Shown here piece by piece: positions 52,154-61,588 of a stretch of DNA of 64,000 nt (its first letter is position 1; each line of letters opens with the position of its first letter). Source of the stretch: Amycolatopsis sp. DSM 110486. GTDB lineage: Bacteria; Actinomycetota; Actinomycetes; Mycobacteriales; Pseudonocardiaceae. The stretch lies in assembly GCF_019468465.1 (NCBI RefSeq), contig NZ_CP080519.1, positions 8,921,001-8,985,000 of the forward strand, given 5' to 3'. The translations under genes were made by a program, and so were the position numbers. The notes beneath the pieces were generated by a model that saw only the letters and a list, made by a program, of their open reading frames with translations, made no database searches and was not told the DNA's origin.

Positions 52154-52462
52154 ATGAGCGTGACCACGGGAACCGCCGGCGTCGACGGCGGTCTGTTCCG
52201 CGAGGCCATGGCGGGGGTGTGCGCGCCGGTGTCCATCGTGACGACGCTGCACGACGGGGTTCCCCACGAAACCATGGTCAGCGCCTTCGCGGCGCTCTCG
52301 GCCGATCCGCCGCTGGTCAGCGTCGCACTGGACACCGGTTCGAGGGTGCTGGCCCGCGTGCGGCTTTCGGCGGTGCCGCGGCTGGACGAGCCGCTGACCT
52401 ACCACAACCGGGCATTCGGAACCCACCTGCCGCAGCAGGTCGAACGGGAGGAGAAGGCGTGA
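52154..52462 (+). CDS. flavin-reductase-like protein with internal deletion
   Basis: The protein is 102 aa, where flavin reductases are ~160-180. The N-terminal half (FREAMAGVCAPVSIVTTL, MVSAFAALSADPPLVSVALD) and the C-terminal tail (PLTYHNRAFGTHLP) are recognisable. The 60-70 residues between them, including most of the FMN-binding barrel, are missing at about VRLSAVPRLDE. The frame is kept, so it is an in-frame deletion. It is unlikely to bind flavin. The stop overlaps the next gene (GTGA). Confidence 0.75.
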   Translation: MSVTTGTAGVDGGLFREAMAGVCAPVSIVTTLHDGVPHETMVSAFAALSADPPLVSVALDTGSRVLARVRLSAVPRLDEPLTYHNRAFGTHLPQQVEREEKA

Positions 52463-52758
52463 AGGTCGTCATCGGTGCGGAGCTTCGGCCGACGGTGGTC
52501 GAAGCCGAGGAGCTGAGGTCGCTGTCGGTCGAACGAGCCGAGGGAGTCACCGAAGCCGACGTCGACGCGGCGTTGCGCGGCGCCGGAGCCGGCACCGCGG
52601 CCGGCGGGCACGCGTGGCTGTCGGTGGCGTGGCTGCGGGGCGAAGGACCAGGTGACGATCCACAGTGGACTGAAGCGTTCGGGAAGATGATCGTTTACGC
52701 TGAGAGCAAGGGCTGGACCGATCCGCGACGGGACGCGGTGCGGGCCCACCTGTCGTGA
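52459..52758 (+). CDS. hypothetical protein, 99 aa
   Basis: It starts at GTG 52459, overlapping the upstream stop by 4 bases. It reads VKVVIGAELRPTVVEAEELR and ends FGKMIVYAESKGWTDPRRDAVRAHL. The C-terminal segment resembles the end of acyl-CoA-type or small alpha/beta proteins but I cannot name a family. It is close to the following desaturase-like gene (25 bases). Confidence 0.7.
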   Translation: MKVVIGAELRPTVVEAEELRSLSVERAEGVTEADVDAALRGAGAGTAAGGHAWLSVAWLRGEGPGDDPQWTEAFGKMIVYAESKGWTDPRRDAVRAHLS

Positions 52759-52783
52759 CGAGGACGGCGTGAAGGGGAAGTAG

Positions 52784-54406
52784 ATGCCGGACGCGATCGT
52801 GATCGGCAGTGGCGTCAACGGGCTGGTGGCAGCGGCCGAACTGGCCGGTGCGGGTTGGTCGGTGACGCTCGTGGAGCGCAACGACCGGCTCGGCGGGTTC
52901 ATCGCGAGCGAGGAACGCACGCTCCCGGGCTACGTGCACGACACGTTCTCCTCCTGGCACCCGCTGTTCGTCTCGGGCGGCGCGTACGCGGCGCTGGGGG
53001 AGGAGCTGCACCGGCACGGGCTCGTCTACCGCAACGCCGACGGGCCGCTCGTCGCGAGCATCGCCGACGACGGGCATGCCGTGGTCGCGCACCGCGACCC
53101 GGAGCAGACCGCGGCGGAGTTCGCGCACGCCGAGGACCGCACCCGGTACCTGAAGGCGTTGCAGGACTTCCTGGACCACGCCGGCCCCGTCGGCGGGCTG
53201 ATGGGTTCGGAGCTGCGCTCGCCTCTGTTGTTCAAGCACGCCGGCGGGCTCGCGCGCGGCCTCGGCCGCACGGGGACCGAACGCTGGCTGCGTGACTTCG
53301 TGAGCAGCGGCCGTTCGTGGTGCGCGCGGGAGTTCACCGGCTCCGAGGTCGACCACCTGTGGATCCCGTGGCTGCTGCACGCCGGCCTGGCCCCCGACCA
53401 GGCCTCGGGCGGGTTCCTCGTGCCGGTGCTGGCGGCGACCATGCACGGGTTCGGCCTGCCCGTGGTCGAGGGTGGGGCCGGACGGTTCGTCGAGGCGTTC
53501 CGATCGCTGCTCGAAGCTCGGGGTGTGGAGATCCGCACGGGCGCGCCGGTCGAACGCATCCTCGTCGAAGGCGGCCGCGCGGTCGGTGTCGTGGCCGGCG
53601 GTGAGACCCTGCGGGCCACGCGGGCCGTGGTCGCGTCGGTGACTCCGACGGCGCTGTACGGCGAGCTGCTGCCTGCCGGGTCCGTGCCCGAGCAGGTCAC
53701 CGACGAGGCCCGCCGCTTCCGCTACGGCCGTGCGGAGCTGCAGATCCACGTCGCCTTGTCCGCGCCACTGGACTGGCGCGACGAGCGGCTGCGCGAGATC
53801 CCGCTCGTCCACGTCTCCGACGGTTCGGCGAGCACCGGCATCGCCTGCGCCCAAGCGGAAGCCGGCCTGCTGCCGGACCGCCCGACGATCGTGGTCGGCC
53901 AGCAGTACCTGCTCGACCCCTCACGCGTGCCCGAGGGCGCGGCCGCGTTGTGGTTGCAGCTGCAGGAAACGCCGTTCGCCCCGGTCGGTGACGCGGCGGG
54001 GGAGCTCGACGTCACGGACGGCTGGACGTCGCGGCTCGCCTCCGCCTACGCCGACCGCGTGCTGGACCGGATCGCGCGGCACGCGCCCGGGCTGCGGGAC
54101 AAGGTGCTGGCCGTCGACGTGATCACCCCGCCCGACCTCGAAGCCGCGAACGTCAACGCCGTCGCCGGCGACCCGTACGGCGGCGCCGCCGAAGTCGACC
54201 AGAGCTTCCTGTGGCGCCCGTTGCCCAGCGCGGCCCACCACCGTACGCCGGTGCCGGGGCTGTGGCACATCGGCGCGTCGACTCACCCGGGCGCCGGGCT
54301 CGGCGGCGGCTCGGGCCACCTCGTCGCCCAGAGCCTCACCACGCCGTCGCGCGTGGAGACGGCGAAGTCCACGCTGACGTCTTGGTTGAGGGGCTCGCGC
54401 CCCTGA
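52784..54406 (+). CDS. phytoene-desaturase-like FAD oxidoreductase (PYROXD2-like)
   Basis: The 540-aa protein has the FAD motif VIGSGVNGLVAAAELAGAG (residues 5-23), ERNDRLGGFIASE, and the C-terminal GLWHIGASTHPGAGLGGGSG that closes the FAD pocket in CrtI-like and PYROXD2-like proteins. AAGGGGAAGTAG lies before the ATG. The substrate is unknown. A closely related but doubly frameshifted gene lies at 55362-56943, so this one may be the working copy. Confidence 0.9.
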   Translation: MPDAIVIGSGVNGLVAAAELAGAGWSVTLVERNDRLGGFIASEERTLPGYVHDTFSSWHPLFVSGGAYAALGEELHRHGLVYRNADGPLVASIADDGHAVVAHRDPEQTAAEFAHAEDRTRYLKALQDFLDHAGPVGGLMGSELRSPLLFKHAGGLARGLGRTGTERWLRDFVSSGRSWCAREFTGSEVDHLWIPWLLHAGLAPDQASGGFLVPVLAATMHGFGLPVVEGGAGRFVEAFRSLLEARGVEIRTGAPVERILVEGGRAVGVVAGGETLRATRAVVASVTPTALYGELLPAGSVPEQVTDEARRFRYGRAELQIHVALSAPLDWRDERLREIPLVHVSDGSASTGIACAQAEAGLLPDRPTIVVGQQYLLDPSRVPEGAAALWLQLQETPFAPVGDAAGELDVTDGWTSRLASAYADRVLDRIARHAPGLRDKVLAVDVITPPDLEAANVNAVAGDPYGGAAEVDQSFLWRPLPSAAHHRTPVPGLWHIGASTHPGAGLGGGSGHLVAQSLTTPSRVETAKSTLTSWLRGSRP

Positions 54407-54477
54407 GCGCGGGCCCGTGACGACGGGTGCGGCGGCCGGGAAACCACCTCGCATCAGCGGTCGCGGCGGCAGGCGGG

Positions 54478-54822
54478 ATGGCGGCCGGCAGCGAACCCCT
54501 CGGCACCCCGCCCGCGAAGGCGGTGCTGCGCCGCGCGCGGGCGATCCTGCGGTCGTTGGACGCGAGCTCGTCCGTGCTCGGGATCAGCGGGCTGGCCCGC
54601 CGCAGCGGCCTGCCGAAGGCGACGGTCCACCGGCTCGTGCAGGAGCTCGTCGAATGCGAGCTGCCGGAGCGCGACGGACACCGCTACCGCCTCGGCACGT
54701 GGCTCTACGAGCTGGGCCAGCGCGCGCCTGCCCACCGGTCGCTGCGCGTGGTCGCGAGCGAGGCGGGCTTCGGCGAGCGGGACCTCGTGGAGGTGCTGCG
54801 CGCGTCTCGTCCGGAGGTATGA
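54478..54822 (+). pseudogene. truncated IclR-family regulator (DNA-binding part only)
   Basis: About 114 aa (normal IclR ~250). An intact HTH is present (LRSLDASSSVLGISGLARRSGLPKATVHRLV split as LRSLDASSSVLG and ARRSGLPKATVHRLVQEL), then YRLGTWLYELGQRAP. It breaks off after EVLRASRPEV before the effector domain. The same half is the part missing from the IclR gene at the start of the window, but they are not joined. It is probably a remnant. Confidence 0.7.
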
Positions 54823-54910
54823 GACGGCGGCCGAGGTTCGTTCGCGCGGTCGATCTTCGCCGTCGCCGGTTGCGGGAGTCTCGACGCATCGGCACACGAA
54901 GGAGACCCCG

Positions 54911-55357
54911 ATGCTGAAGACGGACTTCATCCCCGGGCCGCAGTGGCTTCCGCAGGGCAGGATCACCGGGCTGCCCGCGTGGTACTTCGTGCTCGTGGGG
55001 CTGCTCGCGGCGAGCGGGGACCTCACCGTGCAGTTCCAGGACCGGTACCCGTGGGTGGCGCTGCTGCCGCTCGTCGTGCTCGCGGTCCACCTGGTGTTGT
55101 GGTCCACGATGCTCGCGCGGCGACGCCGGCTGCTGCGCGCGGTGTGGCGCCGCAAGCAGGCGCTGGGCCTGGTGGCGACGCTGTTCGTGGCGCGGCTGCT
55201 CGTGCAGCTCGGCCTCACGCGGCTGACCGACAGCGTCGCGCCGCTGCACAGCTACACCCACCTGATCCTCGGCCTGATGATGCTCGTGGTGACGACCGTG
55301 GGTGCGTGGTTCGACCAGTGGCTGGTGCTGCGCGTGGTGAACAAGGACCGCGCGTGA
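54911..55357 (+). CDS. small membrane protein of unknown function
   Basis: The 148-aa protein has AAGGAGA before the ATG. Four hydrophobic segments are AWYFVLVGLLAASG, PWVALLPLVVLAVHLVLW, LGLVATLFVARLLVQLGL and LILGLMMLVVTTVGAWF. There is a basic loop ARRRRLLRAVWRRKQ. No family is recognised. It ends 4 bases from the convergent pseudogene. Confidence 0.72.
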   Translation: MLKTDFIPGPQWLPQGRITGLPAWYFVLVGLLAASGDLTVQFQDRYPWVALLPLVVLAVHLVLWSTMLARRRRLLRAVWRRKQALGLVATLFVARLLVQLGLTRLTDSVAPLHSYTHLILGLMMLVVTTVGAWFDQWLVLRVVNKDRA

Positions 55358-55361
55358 GCCG

Positions 55362-56943
55362 TCAGCGGCGGCGCTTCGCGTCCCGGAGCACGCGCTGGGC
55401 CGCGAGCCGGCCGGACGTCGCGTTGGTGCCGGCGCCCGGCCAGGTCGCCGCGCCTGTGAGGTAGAGCCCGTCGACCGCCGTGCGGTAGCTGTGGTGGCCC
55501 CAGCCGAGCGGGCGGAAGACGAAGTTCTGCGGCAGGTGGTGGCTGCCGCCGACGCTGTCGCCGCCGACCAGGTTCGGGTTTGCGGATTCGAGGTCCTGGG
55601 GTGTGTGCACCGCGTACTTCGCGATCCGGGCCGACGCGCCGGGTGCGTAGCGCTCGAGCTTCGCGAGTACGCGTTCGGCCATCGGCTCGGCCGCTTCGGG
55701 CCAGGTCGTCGCGCGGATCGTGCCGGCCGCGTCGCCGCGGATCACCGAGGGCACGGTGCGGACCTGCAGCCACGCGACGTGCTTGCCGGCGGGGGCGCGT
55801 GTCGGGTCGACGGCCGTGGTCTGGCCGACGACCAGCAACGGGTCGGCGGGCAGGAGGCCGGCCTGGGCTTCGGTGTAGGTCTTGGCGAGGTCGTCGACGT
55901 AGGGCGCGGCGTGGACGTCACCAAACTCGGCGAGGTCTTCGCCGGCGGCCCAGGGGAGCGGGCCGTCGAGTGCGAGGTGGAGCATGAGCGTGGCGGGGCC
56001 GTAGCGGAAGTTCTTCGCCTTGCGCCGCAGGTCTTCGGGGACGTCGAGCAGCTTTCCGTACAGCGCTCGGGGTCCCACGTTGGCCACGACCGCGCCCCGC
56101 GCCCGCAGGCGGGTGCCGTCCGCCGTCCGCACCCGACGGCACGGTCGTCCTCGCGCAGCACCCCGTCGACCTCGAGTCCTGTGTGGACTTCGCCGCCGTG
56201 CTCGGCCAGCAGCGCGGCGAGTGCGTCCGGGAGTCGCTGCGCTCCGCCTTCGACGACGGACATGCCGTTTTCCATGTCGGCGAACAGCTCCAGCAGCGGG
56301 AACATCGCGCCCCCGCCGACGTCCGGCGCGAAGTCGAGGTGCATGCCCCAGCACGCGGCCATCGCCTGCGCTTCGCGGGTCTCGAACCAGGTTTCGCCGA
56401 GCTCGCGGGTGCTCATCAGCAGCGTCCGGGCCAGGTCGAGCGCACCGCGCACCCCCTGCTTCCGGACCAGTCGCGCGACTTCTCCGACGGCGGCTCTCGA
56501 CGGCAGCGCCGAGCCGTAGAGCGCGAACAGGTGGGTGGCGAACCGACGGTACACCGCGTAAGGCGCTCGAATCCCTCGGCGTCCGCCCGCGAATGGGCGG
56601 CGAGGCCTTCGAGCGTCTTCTCGTGGTCGTGGTGGACTCGCAGGCTGCGGCCGTCGGGGAAGACGTTGGAGTAGGGCTGGTGCGTGACTCGGAACTTGAG
56701 GCCCAGCCGGGTGAGGTCGGTGCCGAAGTCGGCGTAGGCGGCGCAACCGAGGAACAGGTTCTGGTTCGTCGAGTACAGGTCAGGCTCGAACCCCGGCAGC
56801 GTCACCTCCCCGCCGGCGATCGCCCCGCCCACGCTGTCGTTGCGCTCCACGACGGCCACGGACCACCCGGCCTTGGCGAGGTACAACGCCGCGACGAGCC
56901 CGTTGTGCCCACCACCGATCACGATCGCGTCGTACGTGCTCAC
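55362..56943 (-). pseudogene. desaturase-like FAD oxidoreductase with two frameshifts
   Basis: The reading begins at GTG 56943 (VSTYDAIVIGGGHNGLVAAL, the FAD motif) and runs to about 56565. The frame then shifts near 56555-56570 to YAVYRRFATHLFALYGSAL and continues to about 56135, where it shifts again into VRTADGTRLRARGAVVANV. The C-terminus (GLYLTGAATWPGAGTNATSGRLA) is normal. Each shift looks like loss of one base. It is a paralogue of the intact gene at 52784. Unless these are assembly errors, it is a pseudogene. Confidence 0.85.
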
Positions 56944-57071
56944 CGGTCCGCCTCGCGCATCGGGGCCCCTCCTCGACTCCGGCTCAGCGTAAGGGTTTTC
57001 GGCCCGTCGCGGCTTTCGGCGTGCCCCACCCCAGTCCTCGCCGAAGGTCATCGGCGAGGACCACCCAGGAG

Positions 57072-58211
57072 CTACGGGCCGAAGACCTCCGCGTTGTGCT
57101 CCCCGACGGACGGCGCCGGGATCGGGTCGAGGCGAGCGCCGTCGACCACGAGCGGCGATTTCGGCGCCAGGTGCGGGCCGACGCCGGGCTGGTCGAGGGG
57201 TGCGAAGAGGTCCTGGTCCGCCAGTTCGGGGTCGCGGCCGACCTCGGCGAAGGTGCGGTAGCGCTGCCACAGGATGCGGTGGGCGTCGAGGGCCTTGGAG
57301 GCGTCGGCGTACGGCGTGGTGGCGAACCAGCGGGCCAGCAGCACCGAGATGAGGTCGCGGTGTTCGAAGCGGGCGGCTTCGCCGGAAAAGTCGATCGCGA
57401 GGGAGTCGGCGAGAGCGGCGAAGGCGGCGGTGAGGCCCGTGGCGGCCAGCAGCTTCGTCCAATGGCGTTCGGTCAGCACGACAACCACGACGGCCACGCC
57501 GTCGGCCGTGGTGAAGTCGCGGCCGTAGGTGCCGTGGATGTCGTTGCCGGACTTGGCGCGTTCGTGGTCGGTGACCTGGGCTTCGGCGAGGTAACCGAGG
57601 TTGCCCGCGGTGGCGAGGGCCACGTCCTCCAGCGCGACGCGCAACGACGCGCCCCGGCCGGTTTGAAGGCGGCGGCGCTCGGCGGCGAGCAGGCCCGTGG
57701 CGAGGTACAGGCCGGCGGCGAGGTCCCATGCGGGCAGGACGTGGTTCACCGGCCCGGGCACGTCGGGCGGGCCGGTGATGAGCGGGAACCCCGTGGCCGC
57801 CTGGACGGTGTAGTCCACGGCGGCGCCCCCGTCGGAGCGGCCTTCCAGCAGCACGTGGATCACGTCAGGGCGCCGCGCGGACAGCGCGGAGTGCGTGAGC
57901 TCGGGATGCCGATCGGTGTTGGTGACGACGACACACGGTCCACCGTGGACGATCAGGTCCGCCACCCGCTGTCGGTCCACTTCGGACGCGAGGTCCACCG
58001 CGATCGAGCGTTTCCCTTTGTTGAGCCCGGTCCAGTACAGGCTCGTGCCCGAGTCGGCCAGCGGCCAGCGCGTGCGGTCGGGCGCGCCGCCCAGCGGTTC
58101 GACGCGCACGACGTCGGCGCCCAGCTGGGCCAGGGTCAAGCCGCACAGGGGAGTGGCGACGTAGCTGGAGATCTCGACTACCCGCAGCCCGTCGAGCAGT
58201 GCCTCAGGCAT
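57072..58211 (-). CDS. CaiB/BaiF-type CoA-transferase (class III), 2-methylfumaryl-CoA-isomerase-like
   Basis: The 379-aa protein starts [21 protein letters not shown]. It has the family's [42 protein letters not shown] and [14 protein letters not shown]. Its overall pattern is closer to mesaconyl/2-methylfumaryl-CoA isomerases than to formyl-CoA transferase, but the substrate is inferred. It overlaps the enoyl-CoA hydratase stop by 8 bases, so the two act in one CoA-thioester pathway. Confidence 0.85.
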   Translation of the reverse strand: MPEALLDGLRVVEISSYVATPLCGLTLAQLGADVVRVEPLGGAPDRTRWPLADSGTSLYWTGLNKGKRSIAVDLASEVDRQRVADLIVHGGPCVVVTNTDRHPELTHSALSARRPDVIHVLLEGRSDGGAAVDYTVQAATGFPLITGPPDVPGPVNHVLPAWDLAAGLYLATGLLAAERRRLQTGRGASLRVALEDVALATAGNLGYLAEAQVTDHERAKSGNDIHGTYGRDFTTADGVAVVVVVLTERHWTKLLAATGLTAAFAALADSLAIDFSGEAARFEHRDLISVLLARWFATTPYADASKALDAHRILWQRYRTFAEVGRDPELADQDLFAPLDQPGVGPHLAPKSPLVVDGARLDPIPAPSVGEHNAEVFGP

Positions 58212-59022
58212 CGGCGCCGCCCCGGCCGGTGAAGTCGGGCTTGCGGCGTTCCCGGTGCGACGCCAGGCCTTCGCGCACTTCCGGCCCCGCGAACCCGTAG
58301 AACTCCAGCGCCAGCGAGGAGTCGAAGATCGCGCCGGCGATCTGCCGGTACCACGCGTTGAGGCTCTGCTTCGTCCACCGGATCGCGTTCGGCGCGCCGA
58401 GCGCCAGCTCCCGGGCGAGGCCGCGCGCGGTCGGCAGCAGCTCCGCCTCTTCGTCCACGCACAGCGAAACCAGGCCGATCCGCTCGGCCTCCTCACCGCT
58501 CATCGGCCGGCAGGTCATCAGGTAGTACTTGGCTTTCGCCATCCCGCACAGCAGCGGCCAGCAGATCGCCGCGTGGTCCCCGGCCGCGACGCCGAGCCGC
58601 GTGTGGCCGTCGACGATCTTCGCCGTTTTCGCGACCACCGACACGTCCGCGAGCACGCCCGCCACCAGCCCCGCGCCGACGGCCGGCCCGTGGATCGCGG
58701 ACACGATCGGCTTGGAGCAGTCGATGATGTTGTAGACGAGGTCCCGCGCCTCCCGCATGGTGCGCGAGCGGGCCTCGAAATCGGTGGTCAGCTTCTCGAC
58801 CAGGTCGAACGACCCGCCGGCGGAGAACCCCTTGCCCTCGCCGCGCAGCAGCACCGCGTTCACCGCGGGGTCGCGGTCGAACTCGCGCCAGATCTCGGCG
58901 AGGTCGCCGTGTGCGGCCTCGCTCACGGCGTTGAGGTTCGGCCCGTCCAGCACCAGTTCGACCACGCCGTCCTCGTCCGGCCCGTCGACCCTGAGGTGCT
59001 CGAAACGCGCGTACCGGCTCAT
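58204..59022 (-). CDS. enoyl-CoA hydratase/isomerase
   Basis: The 272-aa crotonase fold has the oxyanion-hole segments [14 protein letters not shown] and [33 protein letters not shown] is preserved. It ends with the trimer helix [13 protein letters not shown]. It is the first gene of the operon with the CoA-transferase. Its start lies 31 bases from the TetR stop on the same strand. Confidence 0.92.
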   Translation of the reverse strand: MSRYARFEHLRVDGPDEDGVVELVLDGPNLNAVSEAAHGDLAEIWREFDRDPAVNAVLLRGEGKGFSAGGSFDLVEKLTTDFEARSRTMREARDLVYNIIDCSKPIVSAIHGPAVGAGLVAGVLADVSVVAKTAKIVDGHTRLGVAAGDHAAICWPLLCGMAKAKYYLMTCRPMSGEEAERIGLVSLCVDEEAELLPTARGLARELALGAPNAIRWTKQSLNAWYRQIAGAIFDSSLALEFYGFAGPEVREGLASHRERRKPDFTGRGGADA

Positions 59023-59053
59023 GCGGCTCCTTCCGCTCGTGGATGATCAGAGC

Positions 59054-59632
59054 TCAGTCTGCACCGTCGGACCCCAGGAGTTCGGCCACGACGGCCGTGG
59101 TCGCGCGCAGCACGGCCTCACGGTGGCGCTTGCGGCGGGCGGCCGAGTCGTGGCCGGCGGGGGAGCGGATGTCGGGCGGGGTGAGATTCCACGACTGCGC
59201 CAGCGCGAGGGTGAGCATGAGGACGTCGATGCCCTGCTCGACGTCGACGTCGTGCCCGGCGGAGATCTCCGCGGCCTTGTCGAGGTGGGCGCGCACCTCC
59301 GCGGCCGACGCTTCGGGGCGCTCGAGCGCCTTCCACTGCATGAGGCGCATCACGGTCGGCTCGGCGACGAGGTAGTCGAACAGCGCGCCGATGTAGCCGG
59401 GCAGGTCGTCGGGCGTGAAGGGGACCAGGTCGGCGAGCACGCCGAGCCGCGCGTCGAGGACGGCGTCGAACAGGGCGTTCTTCGAGCCGTAGTACGCGTA
59501 GATGGCCTGCTTGTTCGCCGAGGCCGCGGCCGCGATGCGGTCGACCCGGGCACCGGCAAGGCCGCGCTCGACGAACTCGTCGTGCGCCGCCTCCAGCAGG
59601 CGGGCGCGGGTCGCGTCCGAGTCGTACGTCAT
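59054..59632 (-). CDS. TetR-family repressor of the short-chain dehydrogenase operon
   Basis: The 192-aa protein has the HTH LVERGLAGARVDRIAAAASANKQAIYAYYGSKNAL (key part AAAASANKQAIYAYYG). The start is ATG 59632 because homology begins there. A further in-frame start at 59668 would extend the protein into operator 1. It is divergent from the SDR genes, with three related operator palindromes and overlapping promoters in the 129 bases between. The arrangement shows direct auto- and cross-repression. Confidence 0.92.
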   Translation of the reverse strand: MTYDSDATRARLLEAAHDEFVERGLAGARVDRIAAAASANKQAIYAYYGSKNALFDAVLDARLGVLADLVPFTPDDLPGYIGALFDYLVAEPTVMRLMQWKALERPEASAAEVRAHLDKAAEISAGHDVDVEQGIDVLMLTLALAQSWNLTPPDIRSPAGHDSAARRKRHREAVLRATTAVVAELLGSDGAD

Positions 59633-59647
59633 GGCCCCAGGGTAATA

Positions 59648-59663
59648 AACCAACTGGCTGGTT
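59648..59663. promoter_or_regulatory. TetR operator site 1
   Basis: AACCAACTGGCTGGTT, a nearly perfect palindrome overlapping the -35 element of the SDR promoter. The consensus with sites 2 and 3 is AACCAACTG(G/T)nTGGTT. Confidence 0.85.
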
Positions 59664-59691
59664 GACAATCCGGCGGAGCCGTGGCTAGATT
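59662..59691 (+). promoter_or_regulatory. sigma-A-type promoter of the SDR operon
   Basis: -35 TTGACA (59662-59667), an 18-base spacer, -10 TAGATT (59686-59691). Transcription is expected to start about 59698, inside operator 2. This is one of the few textbook promoters in the window. Confidence 0.8.
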
Positions 59692-59717
59692 TTAAACCAT
59701 CCAGTTGGTTTTGTCTT
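59689..59717 (-). promoter_or_regulatory. divergent promoter of the tetR gene
   Basis: Read on the - strand: -35-like AAGACA (59717-59712), 17-base spacer, -10 TAAAAT (59694-59689). Operator 2 occupies exactly the spacer, so binding would block the promoter (autorepression). Confidence 0.65.
59695..59710. promoter_or_regulatory. TetR operator site 2
   Basis: AACCATCCAGTTGGTT, the inverted version of site 1's consensus, centred 47 bases from site 1. It lies at the SDR start point and in the tetR promoter spacer. Confidence 0.85.
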
Positions 59718-59727
59718 GCGCAGATTA

Positions 59728-59743
59728 AACCAAACAGTTGGAA
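59728..59743. promoter_or_regulatory. TetR operator site 3 (weaker)
   Basis: AACCAAACAGTTGGAA, with one arm intact (CAGTTGG) and the other degenerate. It is 33 bases downstream of site 2 and 18 bases before the SDR start. Confidence 0.6.
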
Positions 59744-59761
59744 CTATCGAAGGAGCGCGAC

Positions 59762-60592
59762 ATGGTCACCTGGTTCGTCACCGGCGCGTCGACCGGCATC
59801 GGCCGGGCGGTCACCGAGCAGCTGCTGGCGCGGGGACACCGCGTGGCCGCCACGGCGCGCCGGCCGGAGACGCTGGCCGGCCTGGGACACCCGGACCTGC
59901 TGTGGACCGCACAGCTGGACGTGACCGACACGGCGCAGCTGCGGTCCGTGGTCGAGAAGGCGTTCGCGGAGCTCGGGCGCATCGACGTGGTCTTCTCCAA
60001 CGCCGGCGCCGCGGCGTTCGGGGCCGCCGAAGAGCTGTCGGACGAGGCGATCGAGGGGCAGCTCGCGCTCAACACCACCGCGCCGATCCAACTGTTCCGC
60101 GCCGTGCTGCCGCACCTGCGCGCGCAGGGCGGCGGGCGGTTCGTGCAGACGTCCACGATGGGCGCCCACATCTCCAGCCCCGGCGGCAGCATGTACCACG
60201 CGTCGAAGTGGGCTGTGGAGGGCTTCCTGGAGTCGGTGATCGGCGAGGTCGCGGCGTTCGGCGTCGGCATCACGATGGTGGAGCCCGGCACCATCCGCAC
60301 CGGCTTCGGCGCGGCGATGTCCGTCGCCGAACCGCTCGACGTCTACGCGAGCACGCCCGTCGGCCGGCTGCGCCAGTACCTCGAAGGCGCCGGCAACCTC
60401 ACCGGCGACGCCCCCGGCGACCCGGCCCGCGTCGCGACGGCCGTGATCGACTCGGCCGGCGTCACCCCGGCCCCGCGCCGCCTCGCCCTCGGCGCCGATG
60501 CCTTCGAGGCCATCCGGGCCGCACTGACCACGCGCCTCGCCGAGCTGGACGCGGGCGAGGACGTGGCCCGCAGCACCGATTTCCCCCGCTGA
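59762..60592 (+). CDS. short-chain dehydrogenase/reductase
   Basis: The 276-aa protein starts at ATG 59762 behind AAGGAG. NAD(P) motif TGASTGIG (residues 7-14), NAG at the start of the central strand, catalytic Tyr145-x3-Lys149 in MYHASKWA and Ser in TSTMGA. The classical SDR fold with the extra C-terminal segment resembles oxidoreductases that reduce aldehydes, ketones or quinones. It is the first gene under the TetR-controlled promoter, followed by a second SDR 45 bases later. Confidence 0.92.
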   Translation: MVTWFVTGASTGIGRAVTEQLLARGHRVAATARRPETLAGLGHPDLLWTAQLDVTDTAQLRSVVEKAFAELGRIDVVFSNAGAAAFGAAEELSDEAIEGQLALNTTAPIQLFRAVLPHLRAQGGGRFVQTSTMGAHISSPGGSMYHASKWAVEGFLESVIGEVAAFGVGITMVEPGTIRTGFGAAMSVAEPLDVYASTPVGRLRQYLEGAGNLTGDAPGDPARVATAVIDSAGVTPAPRRLALGADAFEAIRAALTTRLAELDAGEDVARSTDFPR

Positions 60593-60637
60593 ACCTTCGG
60601 TACCCGGGTGCCGAGAAGATCGAAGAGAGCTGGAAAA

Positions 60638-61555
60638 ATGACTGACACCGCACTTCCGTTCACGGCTTCATCCACTGCCGCCGAGGTGCTCGACGGCGTC
60701 GACCTCACCGGCCTTCGCGCCATCGTCACCGGAGGCGCGTCCGGCATCGGCCTCGTCACCGCCCGGACTCTGGCGGCGGCCGGCGCCGACGTGACCGTGG
60801 CCGTCCGCAACCCGAAGGCCGTCGAGGATCTGCCCGCTGTGCAGCTCGACCTGGCGGACCGCGCGAGCATCGCGGCTTTCACCGCCGCGTGGGACGGCCC
60901 GCTGCACATCCTGGTCAACAACGCCGGGGTCATGGCGCTGCCCGAGCTCACGCGCACCGCCGACGGGTGGGAGCGGCAGTTCGCCGTGAACCACCTCGGC
61001 CCGGCCGCGCTCACCCTCGGCCTGCACGACGCCCTCGCCCAGGCCGGCGGCGCCCGCGTGGTCAACGTCGCGTCCTCGGCCCACCTCATGGCCGCGGTGG
61101 ACTTCGACGACCCGCACTTCGAGCGCACGCCCTACGAAGCGTGGACCGCCTACGCCCGCTCGAAGACCGCGATGATCCTCTTCACCGTCGCCCTCGCCGA
61201 ACGCTGGGCGGCCGACGGCATCACCGCCAACGCGCTGCACCCGGGCGGCATCATGACCAACCTGCAGCGCCACCTCGACGAAACGCAGCTCGGCTTCGTC
61301 GGCGCCCTCGACGACCACGGCAACGTCCTCGCCGTCCCGCCGGGCTGGAAGACTCCGGACCAGGGCGCGTCGACGTCGGTGCTGCTCGCGGGTTCGCCCC
61401 TGGTCGAGGGGATCACGGGCCGCTACTTCGAGGACACCGCCCTCGCGCCGGTCCAGCCGAACCCCACCCCGGACGGCAAGGGTGTCGCGCCGTACGCGAT
61501 CGACCCGGCGCTGGCGGCGCGGCTGTGGGACGAGACGCAGAAGATGCTCGGCTGA
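60638..61555 (+). CDS. short-chain dehydrogenase/reductase (retinol-dehydrogenase-like)
   Basis: The 305-aa protein has TGGASGIG as NAD(P) motif, [18 protein letters not shown] with the catalytic Ser, and YARSKTAM with Tyr and Lys. The C-terminal extension ([12 protein letters not shown]) is typical of the SDR subgroup related to retinol dehydrogenases and WW-domain oxidoreductases. It is co-transcribed with the SDR upstream by spacing. Confidence 0.9.
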   Translation: MTDTALPFTASSTAAEVLDGVDLTGLRAIVTGGASGIGLVTARTLAAAGADVTVAVRNPKAVEDLPAVQLDLADRASIAAFTAAWDGPLHILVNNAGVMALPELTRTADGWERQFAVNHLGPAALTLGLHDALAQAGGARVVNVASSAHLMAAVDFDDPHFERTPYEAWTAYARSKTAMILFTVALAERWAADGITANALHPGGIMTNLQRHLDETQLGFVGALDDHGNVLAVPPGWKTPDQGASTSVLLAGSPLVEGITGRYFEDTALAPVQPNPTPDGKGVAPYAIDPALAARLWDETQKMLG

Positions 61556-61588
61556 GGCCGCTGACCACAGTGGACGGTCCGGGACCGG

